Notes under the pieces: model-generated
Told to the model about the DNA's origin: nothing
Database searches by the model: none
What the model saw: only the letters and a program-made list of their open reading frames with translations
Part shown: positions 1-6,425 of the stretch, piece after piece
How positions within the stretch are numbered: position 1 is the stretch's first letter
How the letters are laid out: the number at the start of each line of letters is the position of its first letter
Program-made: the position numbers and the translations under genes
Source: Anaerolinea sp.
GTDB lineage: Bacteria > Chloroflexota > Anaerolineae > Anaerolineales > Villigracilaceae
Length of the DNA: 9,480 nt
Reading direction: 5' to 3'
NCBI GenBank assembly: GCA_020720965.1
Contig: DYNS01000091.1
Coordinates: 1-9,480 of the forward strand

Positions 1-682
1 CGCGCTGTTTTGCCACCCATTTGGCAGTTGCCTCCGGGTAAAACTGACCGTTAAAAACCAGCACCACTTGCGGGTTTACCGCCTCCAAAAATTGCTCAAA
101 CTGCCGGGCAACCCCAAACGCGGAGGCGATGTAAGCGCGATAAAGAGTCAGGGTGGGGGCATCTTCCAGCAGGTGATGTCGGCGTAAAATCCAGCGCAGG
201 GCGGGCAAAACCAATTGCCCCAGCGGAATCTCATCCCAGGTGAAATCTTGCAGGGTTGCCAGGTCTGTGCCTTGCAGGGCGGCATTTAACCCTGCCTGCG
301 GCTGAAAGGTGAACCAGGTGGGGGCGGGGTCTGCAAAAGAGTAGAGAGTCTTTGTCTGAAACACACAAGAGCGGCAGGGCGGCGGTTGGGATGGATTCTC
401 CCGGTTGGTGCCGAGGACGCAGGGGCGCAAGCCTTGGTGGCAGGCAAAATAGGCAACCGGCACGCCGTTAAGGCGCAGCCCCCAGGAGGTGAGCAGGTGA
501 AACGCAGAATTCCACGAAAAATCGTCCAGCCCGCTGGAGACTTTGAAGAAAGCCACCGGGCGCATCCCTGCCTGGGGCGGGGGAGCGGCTTGGGCAACCC
601 GCCTCGCCATGAGGGCGATTTTGGCGTTATTGCCGAGCCTCGCGGCGCGGCGATGCAGGTTGGGGGGCAGGTGGATTTTCAT
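1..682 (-). CDS. Putative capsule/surface polysaccharide biosynthesis protein, N-terminal part (3' end outside window)
   Basis: An open frame runs without a stop from the ATG at 682 to the window edge, giving 227 residues of a longer protein. The start is set by an ATGA overlap with the stop of the upstream membrane protein (679-682), the usual sign of translational coupling; there is no Shine-Dalgarno. After a basic N-terminus, residues 42-80 (PVAFFKVSSGLDDFSWNSAF onward) look like an alpha/beta glycosyltransferase-like domain. Cysteines at 81, 88, 103 and 106 form C-x6-C-x14-C-x2-C, the last pair in PPCRSC. Residues 206-217 (VVLVFNGQFYPE) look like the start of a second Rossmann-like unit. 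I recall similar N-terminal halves, with H/C-rich and PC..C segments, in capsule-synthesis-like proteins of surface glycan loci, but could not verify this. Glycosyltransferase or glycan-processing function is inferred mainly from context. The competing frame at 286-597 on the same strand is much shorter and proline/arginine-rich, and is not believed. Confidence 0.7.
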   Translation of the reverse strand, partial: MKIHLPPNLHRRAARLGNNAKIALMARRVAQAAPPPQAGMRPVAFFKVSSGLDDFSWNSAFHLLTSWGLRLNGVPVAYFACHQGLRPCVLGTNRENPSQPPPCRSCVFQTKTLYSFADPAPTWFTFQPQAGLNAALQGTDLATLQDFTWDEIPLGQLVLPALRWILRRHHLLEDAPTLTLYRAYIASAFGVARQFEQFLEAVNPQVVLVFNGQFYPEATAKWVAKQR

Positions 683-2451
683 GGCAGGGGGGTGATTCGC
701 AGGACAAGCACGGAACTGTTACGCGCCGAGTAGAGGGTTTCGTACCAGCCTTGTTCCATGCCCGGTTCAACTAACGCCCAAATGTGGCGGTTCATGGTGG
801 TAAGGGTTGAGTCAACCCAAATGGCTTGCACCTGGCTTTGCAACAACTGCTCGCGCAACTCCTGCGCCGAGGCGGCGGAGGAGAAGTCGTTGGCATCCAC
901 AATGTCCATCCGCGCTGCCCAGGCTGCCCCCGGCGCTCCTGCCATTATCAATGTTCCGGCGGGGAATTGCTCTGTTAGCAGCAAAATTCCCTGTTCTTCG
1001 GCGTTTTGGGCGGGGTTTTGCAGGCTGGGCGGCTGATACGTTCTCGCCAACAGGATGCCCAGGGTTAGCAAGAGCAGCAAGCCCTTTCCCTCCCCGGCGC
1101 GGGTGAAGAACAATAGCCAGGTGAAGAGCAAAAGCAGGGCTAAGACAAAAAATACATACACCAGGTTAGAGTCGCTGAGCCAAAACCAGAGTATGCCCCC
1201 ACCCAGCAAAGCAGACCAAGCCCAAACGGCTTTGGGGTGGGCAAAGGATTGCACAAAGTACACTGCTCCCAATGCGGTAAGCAGGTAGGGCACAAAAAAC
1301 GATAATTGAAAATAGCCGGGGCGGAAGAAGGTAAGGAAATAAGTCCCTAAATACAAAACCCAGGGCGAAGCCAGCAGAAACAAGCCAAAGCGCCGCTTTT
1401 TTATCAGTGCAAGGATGCCCAAGGGCGCAAAAAAGAGCAAGAGTGGCGCGGTGCGTTTGCCAAACATGGTGTAGAGCATTTCTGGCAGGGCGCTTAACTG
1501 CTTCAGCAGGCGAGCCTGATAGGCTGACGGGTTACGCAGGATGGCGCGAAAAACCGAAGCGTTATTTTCTTCCGGGGTTCCATACAGGGCGTGGGCATCG
1601 GCAACCGCGCATTTGAGCGGGTTTTGCCCACATTGGGCGTTCTTCAGGTAATCTTGCTCGTAGATGAAGTATTGTCCCTGCTGAAAGGCGGCGTAAGAGC
1701 GTTCTGTTGTGCCGGGGCGGAAGTTGCCGGTGAGAAAACCATACGCGACCTGATACCCGCCCACTATCAGCGCAAAGGGTAGGAGAACTGCCAGCCAGTT
1801 GGCGCGGGTGTGCAGGCGGAAAATTGTCTGATGAGCAAGGAGAGCCAGGGTAAACAACCCAAAAATGACCAATCCATCGTTGCGGGTGAGGGCGGAAAGC
1901 CCAAGCAAGGCAGATGCCCAGGCGAGATGCCTGGGTTGCGGGTTCTCGTAAAAGCGGAGGACTTGCCCAAACGCCAATGCCGAAAGCCCGGCAAAGAGAG
2001 CGTCGCTGGAGTTAATCAGGATGTCGGTTGTAATGGGGAAGATGAAAAGCGCCGCCACTGCCGCCCAAACGGGGAAGATGCCGGTAGTTTGTTCTTCCGT
2101 TTTTTGCCCCATCCGCTGCTCAATCTTTTGCAGGTTAAGCCCTGCGGCGAAAGTTCCCCACCAGAGCAGGCTGAAGTTGAGAAAATGCCCCCAGGAAGCC
2201 AGGGCGTTCATCCATAACGGGTTTTGCGCATGAAAAAGGTAGAGAATGGCGTACAATGCCGCAACCAGGGGGTTTTGCGCCAGAGCCGGAAACTGCCCCT
2301 CGCTCGCCAACATTCGCCCCAGGTTGATGTAAATGGCTTCATCTTGCAGGTTAATGCCGCGCATGGAGAGGGTGAAATTATCCCACAGCAAAAAAACTTG
2401 CAAGGCGAACAAAACTGCGCCTGCCAGCCACCATCGTTTGGGGGTTTGCAT
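679..2451 (-). CDS. Polytopic membrane glycosyltransferase, GT-C/GT39-like (590 aa)
   Basis: The protein has roughly 12-14 hydrophobic segments, about 7-24, 61-78, 88-105, 127-143, 150-166, 177-207, 217-240, 335-351, 355-377, 384-402, 408-426, 430-450 and 456-470. The first loop carries an acidic pair, D37-E38 (NLQDEAIY), placed as the catalytic/metal acidic residues of GT-C enzymes that use polyprenyl-phosphate sugars. The LTRNDG motif at 188-193 is also common in this class. A long loop (about 241-333) contains two close cysteines, C274 and C281, which could form a disulfide outside the cytoplasm. Residues 480-590 form a soluble C-terminal domain, probably extracytoplasmic. The start is an ATG 4 bases after the stop of the sulfotransferase, with no clear Shine-Dalgarno. 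The likely role is transfer of a lipid-linked sugar to a glycan or protein at the membrane. Donor and acceptor cannot be told, and O-antigen-polymerase-like function is an alternative. Confidence 0.8.
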   Translation of the reverse strand: MQTPKRWWLAGAVLFALQVFLLWDNFTLSMRGINLQDEAIYINLGRMLASEGQFPALAQNPLVAALYAILYLFHAQNPLWMNALASWGHFLNFSLLWWGTFAAGLNLQKIEQRMGQKTEEQTTGIFPVWAAVAALFIFPITTDILINSSDALFAGLSALAFGQVLRFYENPQPRHLAWASALLGLSALTRNDGLVIFGLFTLALLAHQTIFRLHTRANWLAVLLPFALIVGGYQVAYGFLTGNFRPGTTERSYAAFQQGQYFIYEQDYLKNAQCGQNPLKCAVADAHALYGTPEENNASVFRAILRNPSAYQARLLKQLSALPEMLYTMFGKRTAPLLLFFAPLGILALIKKRRFGLFLLASPWVLYLGTYFLTFFRPGYFQLSFFVPYLLTALGAVYFVQSFAHPKAVWAWSALLGGGILWFWLSDSNLVYVFFVLALLLLFTWLLFFTRAGEGKGLLLLLTLGILLARTYQPPSLQNPAQNAEEQGILLLTEQFPAGTLIMAGAPGAAWAARMDIVDANDFSSAASAQELREQLLQSQVQAIWVDSTLTTMNRHIWALVEPGMEQGWYETLYSARNSSVLVLRITPLP

Positions 2452-2455
2452 AGGT

Positions 2456-3301
2456 TTACCAGTCGTTGTTTTCTTCGTAGCCCAGCCGAATCAACAAATC
2501 GCCCGCCATTTCTTTGAAGAGGGCTTTATGCTCCGGCTGGAAGTATTTCTTCCATTCCCCGGTTTTGCCAGAGCGGAAGGTTTTGGAGCGTTTGGGCTGC
2601 ACCGTTTCGGTGAGGATTTGCAAGGCTTGGGCGCGGGATTTGTGGGGAAGGCTGTAGCCGCTTTCTTCCAGCCGCCCCAGCATGGCGCTTAGGCTTTCGG
2701 TTTGTTTGTGGAGCAGGTCTTCAAAGCGCAGGCAGTGAACTTGCGGCTTTTCCAGCCATTCAAACACGCCTTCGTAGCGTTTTTTCACGTCCACCATGTA
2801 GAGCCCATCCCGGTCAATGCCGGTGATGGCGACTTTGAGACGCTCGTTAAAGTCGGAAAGCGCCTGATAGTATTCGTGCATCCCGTGACCCTCGTGCATG
2901 TCGGTTGCGTAAAAAACATGGGAGATGAGCATGTCACGCGGGTCACGGTATAGGAAGTAGTTCACCCGCCCCGGCGCAAGCAGAACTTGCAGATTTTCCG
3001 GGGTGGCATCTACATAACCCCAACCGATGACCCCAGCCGGGATTTTTTGGAGACTTTCCGCCACCTGAGCCGGATTCCAGCGCCCGCCCTCTTTTTTTAC
3101 CGTCCGAATCGGTTCGGTCTGGACGTAGGCGTAGGGGGCTATCTGACAAAACCCGTTCAGAATTTGCGTTAACAGATGGGAGCCGCTTTTGGGCTTGGCA
3201 TTGCCAAAGATGGGCGGGGCTTCGCCAAACCCCAGCCGCTTCCAGCGCCAGGCGGATTGCAGGTATTTGGCTATGGGGCGGACGAGATGGTAAAGGGACA
3301 T
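2456..3301 (-). CDS. PAPS-dependent sulfotransferase (281 aa)
   Basis: The protein should transfer the sulfuryl group of PAPS to a hydroxyl or amine acceptor. Three family hallmarks are in order. The 5'-phosphosulfate loop AKPKSGSHLL is at 35-44 (K38, S39, G40, S41). The 3'-phosphate-binding stretch YRDPRDMLISH is at 118-128 (R119, S127). The C-terminal FRSGKTGEWKKYF is at 242-254, the R-x-G-x-x-G-x-W-K element that contacts the 3'-phosphate. RFEDL at 192-196 is also typical. The length fits soluble Sulfotransfer_1-type enzymes, and no signal peptide or transmembrane helix is evident, so it is probably cytoplasmic. Translation starts at an ATG 33 bases after the nonulosonate synthase stop, without a visible Shine-Dalgarno; no earlier in-frame start was seen in the gap. 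The same operon encodes the PAPS-making enzyme. The acceptor is probably a sugar or glycan intermediate of this cluster, which is inference from context. Confidence 0.9.
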   Translation of the reverse strand: MSLYHLVRPIAKYLQSAWRWKRLGFGEAPPIFGNAKPKSGSHLLTQILNGFCQIAPYAYVQTEPIRTVKKEGGRWNPAQVAESLQKIPAGVIGWGYVDATPENLQVLLAPGRVNYFLYRDPRDMLISHVFYATDMHEGHGMHEYYQALSDFNERLKVAITGIDRDGLYMVDVKKRYEGVFEWLEKPQVHCLRFEDLLHKQTESLSAMLGRLEESGYSLPHKSRAQALQILTETVQPKRSKTFRSGKTGEWKKYFQPEHKALFKEMAGDLLIRLGYEENNDW

Positions 3302-3334
3302 GGTTGGGGTCGTTGGGCGTTTTTGGGTGATGGG

Positions 3335-4219
3335 TTAGGATGAGGAAGTGACCCGGCGTAATTTTTTGCGGGAGGACATTTCGCTGGCGTAGACCTTTTT
3401 TACGCCGTCTCCCATTGCCTGCTCGGTGACGCGGATGTACTTGACGAGTTTTTCAAACCCGCCCGGCTCCACCGATGCCGCCTGGTCGCTGCCCCACATG
3501 GCGCGGTCCAGGGTAAAGTGCCTTTCCACAGAGCAAGCGCCTAAAGCCACTGCCACTGCCGAGGGCACAAGCCCCACTTCGTGACCAGAGTAGCCAATGG
3601 GGTTGTTGGGAAATTCGCGGCGCAGGGTTTCTATCATCCGCAGGTTTAATTCTTCCGGGTCGCAGGGGTAGGCGCTGGTTGTGTGCATAATGAGCAGGTT
3701 TTCCAGCCCAACCGCCTCCATCCCCTGGCGAATTTCCTCCATGGTGGACATGCCGGTAGAGACGAGGACGGGTTTGCCCGTTTTGCGGACGTGGCGCAGC
3801 AGGTTATGGTCGGTGAGCGAGGCAGAGGGGATTTTGTAGGCGGGGGTGTTAAAGGTTTCCATAAAATCCACCGATTGCTCATCCCAAACTGAGACGAACC
3901 AATCAATCCCGGCTTCGCGGCAGGTGCGGTCAATTTCTTGGTAGGCTTCCCGGTCAAATTCCACTTTGTAGCGGTAATCGAGGTAGGAGATGTAGCCCCA
4001 AGGGGTTTCGCGCATCTGTTTTTGTTGTTCTGGCGGGGTGCAGACTTCCGGGGTGCGCTTCTGAAATTTAACGGCATCCGCTCCGGCATGGGCAGCGGCT
4101 CGAATCATTTCCTGGGCAACTTGCAAATCACCGTTGTGGTTAATGCCAATTTCGGCGATGACGTAGGCGGGGTGTCCATCCCCCACCAATCGATTTCCGA
4201 TCTTTATTTCACGAGTCAT
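3335..4219 (-). CDS. neuB: N-acetylneuraminate/nonulosonate synthase, NeuB/NANS family, lacking SAF domain (294 aa)
   Basis: The family condenses phosphoenolpyruvate with a six-carbon sugar (ManNAc, ManNAc-6-P, mannose-6-P or a relative) to a nine-carbon ulosonic acid. A single TIM-barrel domain is seen: AEIGINHNGD at 22-31, K51/Q53 in AVKFQKR, YKIPSAS at 128-134, STGMST at 154-159, GYSGHEVG at 209-216 and VERHFTLDR at 231-239, followed by GSDQAASVEPG. H213 and H234 match the two metal-binding histidines known from NeuB. GYSGHE followed by ERHFTLD resembles animal NANS more than classical bacterial NeuB. The protein stops at KKLRRVTSSS, where most family members (about 340-360 aa) continue into an SAF/antifreeze-like domain; no remnant fits in the 33 bases before the next gene. 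The start has a strong ribosome binding site. The exact sugar cannot be assigned; KDN, Neu5Ac and legionaminic-type products are all possible. The symbol denotes the family, not a proven Neu5Ac product. Confidence 0.9.
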   Translation of the reverse strand: MTREIKIGNRLVGDGHPAYVIAEIGINHNGDLQVAQEMIRAAAHAGADAVKFQKRTPEVCTPPEQQKQMRETPWGYISYLDYRYKVEFDREAYQEIDRTCREAGIDWFVSVWDEQSVDFMETFNTPAYKIPSASLTDHNLLRHVRKTGKPVLVSTGMSTMEEIRQGMEAVGLENLLIMHTTSAYPCDPEELNLRMIETLRREFPNNPIGYSGHEVGLVPSAVAVALGACSVERHFTLDRAMWGSDQAASVEPGGFEKLVKYIRVTEQAMGDGVKKVYASEMSSRKKLRRVTSSS

Positions 4220-4224
4220 ATTTT

Positions 4225-4229
4225 CTCCT
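4225..4229 (-). promoter_or_regulatory. Ribosome binding site of the nonulosonate synthase gene
   Basis: AGGAG on the minus strand lies 5 bases before the ATG at 4219. It is one of only two clear Shine-Dalgarno sequences in the cluster and fixes this start. It follows the largest intergenic gap of the window. Confidence 0.75.
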
Positions 4230-4257
4230 GTAGGGTATTCGGTTGTAAAGAACGAGG

Positions 4258-4329
4258 GAGAGAAAAGAGACCAGAGATAAGAGAATAGAGACTAGTCTCC
4301 TACTCTCTACTCCCTATTCTCTACTCTTC
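4258..4329. repeat. Low-complexity TAGAGA-type quasi-palindrome between the cytidylyltransferase and synthase genes
   Basis: Short degenerate units of the type GAGTAGAG/GAATAGG repeat on one side and turn into their complement (TCTCTATTCTCT) on the other, around a CTAG centre at 4292-4295. The core GAGACTAGTCTC at 4288-4299 is a perfect 12-base palindrome, and the 9-base arms 4280-4288 and 4314-4322 are perfectly complementary. One arm is purine-rich and the other pyrimidine-rich. The element contains the stop codon (4314-4316) of the cytidylyltransferase-phosphatase gene and encodes its last residues, KSRE. It may be a dispersed intergenic repeat, a transcript-processing hairpin or slippage-derived DNA. 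There is no T-run to make it a classical terminator. Confidence 0.7.
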
Positions 4330-5537
4330 AAAATCATCTCGCACACCTCGCGCACAGCGCCGTAGCCGCCGGGCTTTTGGGTAACGTAGTCGGCGGCGCG
4401 CAGGACTTCCGGCACGGCATCCGCCACTGCCACCGCCCAACCCGCCACCGGGAAGCAAGGCAGGTCGTTCAGGTCGTTGCCCACGTAGGCAACCCGCGCC
4501 GGGTCTATTTTACGCTCTGCCAGCAAATTTTGCAGCGCCTTGCCCTTGTCCTCCAGCCCAACGCCATGAATGGCTTGCACCCGCAATTTCTTGGCGCGTG
4601 CCGCCACTACCGGGTTCACCTCGGAGGATAGAATGACAATCTCCACGCCTGCCTGGCGCATCTTGCTAAAAATAAGACCATCCAGGCGGCTAGCGGCAAC
4701 CATCTCTTGCCCGGTTTCCAACACCCAAACGCGGTTATCGGTTAGAACGCCGTCAAAATCCAGCACGAGCAGGTCAATGGGGTTGGGCATGGGGCGGCGG
4801 GCGCGGGCGGGCAGCGCCATCTTCAGGTTGCCAAAGGCAGCCAGCCACTCGGCGCGAACCCAATCGCGCAGGTTATCCAGGTCCACCGTAAAATCCGGGT
4901 CAATCAGCGCCGGGTAAATGGTTTTACCGCTCATCGAGCCGCCCCAAATGGCGGCGGGGCGAATGGCATCGATATGCCCGGTTTGCCAAAAGACATCCGG
5001 CAGAATCTGACGAGGGGCGTTATACGGCTCCTCGATTCCCTCCACCGTGAGCAGATTCTGCATGGGAGCCTGCGCCCCTTGGGGCAGTCTCCACATCTTA
5101 TGCGGGTTCTGCCCTGCCGGAACAACTCCCCGCACCGAGTCGGCATCTGGGTGCTGAAGCAGAAGCTGCACCGCTTCGTCCACCAACCCCTGGGGGCGAA
5201 TGGGCGAGGTGGGGCGCAGTTGCACGACGACATCGGGACGGTAGCCTTCGTTTTTCTCCAACCATTCCAGCGCGTGAAGAAAAACCGGCAGGTCGGTTGT
5301 CTTATCCTGAGCAAATTCGGCGGGGCGCAAAAAGGGCGTTTCTGCGCCCCAAAGGCGGGCAACAGCGGCAATTTCTTCGTCATCCGTGCTGACCAGGATG
5401 CGGGTAACGCTTTGCGCCTGTTGGGCGGCGGCGATGCTCCAGGCGATGAGGGGCGCGCCGTAAAAGTCGCGGATGTTCTTGCGCGGAATTCCTTTGGAGC
5501 CGCCGCGCGCGGGGATAATGGCTAAGACTTCGGTCAT
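4314..5537 (-). CDS. neuA: Fused CMP-nonulosonate cytidylyltransferase / KdsC-like HAD phosphatase (407 aa)
   Basis: The N-terminal domain (about 1-240) transfers CMP from CTP to a nonulosonic acid. IIPARGGSKGIPRKN at 7-21 is the nucleotide-binding signature of NeuA/KdsB-type enzymes, and RPTSP at 108-112 is also diagnostic. The C-terminal domain (about 253-404) is a HAD phosphatase of the KdsC type: motif I DFDGVLTDN at 260-268 (D260 nucleophile, D262 acid), motif II around LSSE at 303-306, K331 in LEDKGKAL, and motif IV GNDLND at 353-358. All expected catalytic residues appear present, so it may dephosphorylate a nonulosonate 9-phosphate. A similar fusion is known in vertebrate CMAS. I chose the ATG at 5537 because it has a good ribosome binding site; the GTG at 5558 in the same frame would place that site inside the coding region. 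The gene starts 14 bases after the dehydrogenase stop, and its 3' end lies in a low-complexity repeat. Confidence 0.92.
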   Translation of the reverse strand: MTEVLAIIPARGGSKGIPRKNIRDFYGAPLIAWSIAAAQQAQSVTRILVSTDDEEIAAVARLWGAETPFLRPAEFAQDKTTDLPVFLHALEWLEKNEGYRPDVVVQLRPTSPIRPQGLVDEAVQLLLQHPDADSVRGVVPAGQNPHKMWRLPQGAQAPMQNLLTVEGIEEPYNAPRQILPDVFWQTGHIDAIRPAAIWGGSMSGKTIYPALIDPDFTVDLDNLRDWVRAEWLAAFGNLKMALPARARRPMPNPIDLLVLDFDGVLTDNRVWVLETGQEMVAASRLDGLIFSKMRQAGVEIVILSSEVNPVVAARAKKLRVQAIHGVGLEDKGKALQNLLAERKIDPARVAYVGNDLNDLPCFPVAGWAVAVADAVPEVLRAADYVTQKPGGYGAVREVCEMILKSRE

Positions 5538-5542
5538 GGTAT

Positions 5543-5553
5543 CTCCACTCCTT
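5543..5553 (-). promoter_or_regulatory. Double Shine-Dalgarno deciding the cytidylyltransferase start
   Basis: AAGGAG (5553-5548) and GGAG (5546-5543) on the minus strand lie 10 and 5 bases before the ATG at 5537. The first overlaps the TAA of the upstream dehydrogenase, suggesting coupled re-initiation. It argues against the in-frame GTG at 5558. Confidence 0.7.
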
Positions 5554-6388
5554 ACCACGCTGTCCAGCCGCCATCTACGACCACATTATTGCCGGTCATG
5601 TAAGAGGAGGCTTCGGAGGCGAGGAAGAGCAGAGCGCCGTTCATTTCGTCTTTGTGCGCCATGCGCCCCAAAATGGTTTTGGCGGCGTAGTTGGCGGAGA
5701 AGGTTTCATCGTGTCCGTTAAAAACCCCGCCGGGGGTTAGCATATTCACGCGGATTTCCGTTCCCATGTAGTAGGCGGCGAGGTATTTTGTAAAACCGAC
5801 AATTCCGGCTTTGGTTACGGTGTAATAAACGGGTTTGAAGGCGGGCTGAGAGCCATCCGCTTTGCGGTAGATGCGTTGGTCGGGTCCATTTAGCCCGTAG
5901 GTGGAGCAGATGTTGATGATGCTGCCTTTTTTGCCCTGCGAAGCAGACAGCATGGGCTGCACGCAAGCCTGGGTGACGAGAAAGGTTCCGGTGAGGTTCA
6001 CGTTGAGGGCGGCGTTCCACTGTTCCAGCGGGTAATCTTCAAATTTGCCGGGGGTGATGCCTTTGGCGAGAGCGTCCGGGTCAAATTTGGGGTCGAGGGC
6101 GGCGCTGTTGACGAGGATGTCCAGCCGCCCGTAGGCATGTAGCGCAGCCTGAACCATTTCCTGCACGGACTGCGGGTCGGTGATGTTGGCAGGCGCGGCG
6201 AGGGCGCGGTAGCCCTGCCCGGTCAGGTCGGCGGCGAGGGCGGCGCATTTTTCGGCGTTGAGGTCTACAATGACAACGGCGGCTCCGGCTTCTGCCAGGG
6301 TGCGGCAGAATTCCGCGCCGAGCAAGCCAATGCCGCCGGTGACAACGGCTACTTTTCCGGTGAGGTCAAATTTTTGTTGGATGGTCAT
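5552..6388 (-). CDS. Short-chain dehydrogenase/reductase, PtmA-like (278 aa)
   Basis: This is an NAD(P)-dependent SDR with a single Rossmann domain. The glycine motif TGGIGLLG is at 17-24, a TGxxGxxG form rather than the classical TGxxxGxG. D42 at the end of beta-2 (VIVDLN) favours NAD over NADP. NSAA at 94-97 stands where NNAG is usual. N131 in NVNLTG, S162 in NICSTYG, Y189 and K193 (YTVTK) complete the catalytic tetrad. SSYMTGNNVVVDGGWTAW closes the protein as in typical classical SDRs. The overall pattern, including the insertion around 98-120 (LDPKFDP...ITPGKFEDYP) and the STYGLNGPDQRIY stretch, reminds me of PtmA, the oxidoreductase adjacent to the CMP-legionaminate synthetase gene in Campylobacter flagellin-modification loci. 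It probably oxidises or reduces a sugar precursor or product of the nonulosonate pathway; the substrate is unknown. It starts with ATG 37 bases after the upstream stop, with only a weak GGAA as Shine-Dalgarno. Confidence 0.88.
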   Translation of the reverse strand: MTIQQKFDLTGKVAVVTGGIGLLGAEFCRTLAEAGAAVVIVDLNAEKCAALAADLTGQGYRALAAPANITDPQSVQEMVQAALHAYGRLDILVNSAALDPKFDPDALAKGITPGKFEDYPLEQWNAALNVNLTGTFLVTQACVQPMLSASQGKKGSIINICSTYGLNGPDQRIYRKADGSQPAFKPVYYTVTKAGIVGFTKYLAAYYMGTEIRVNMLTPGGVFNGHDETFSANYAAKTILGRMAHKDEMNGALLFLASEASSYMTGNNVVVDGGWTAW

Positions 6389-6425
6389 AGGTTTCCGAGG
6401 GGTGGGAGAGAGGGATGGGGAGTTT

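Noticed and set aside
286..733. Open frames on both strands (286-597 minus, 386-733 plus) that could be called genes
   Set aside because: They overlap the better-supported capsule-like frame from 682, which is coupled to the upstream gene by ATGA. The alternatives encode Pro/Arg-rich or low-information proteins typical of shadow frames in GC-rich DNA.
4230..4313. A possible internal promoter for the synthase gene in the largest gap
   Set aside because: A TTTACA-like word is present but no well-spaced -10 element. The low-complexity repeat makes chance matches easy.
4258..4329. The quasi-palindrome as a factor-independent terminator
   Set aside because: The stem is AT/purine-rich and imperfect, no uninterrupted T-run follows, and the next gene on the same strand belongs to the same pathway.
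4974..5525. A 183-codon open frame on the plus strand opposite the cytidylyltransferase
   Set aside because: It is antisense to strongly conserved NeuA motifs, has no recognisable domain, and would be the only plus-strand gene in the window.
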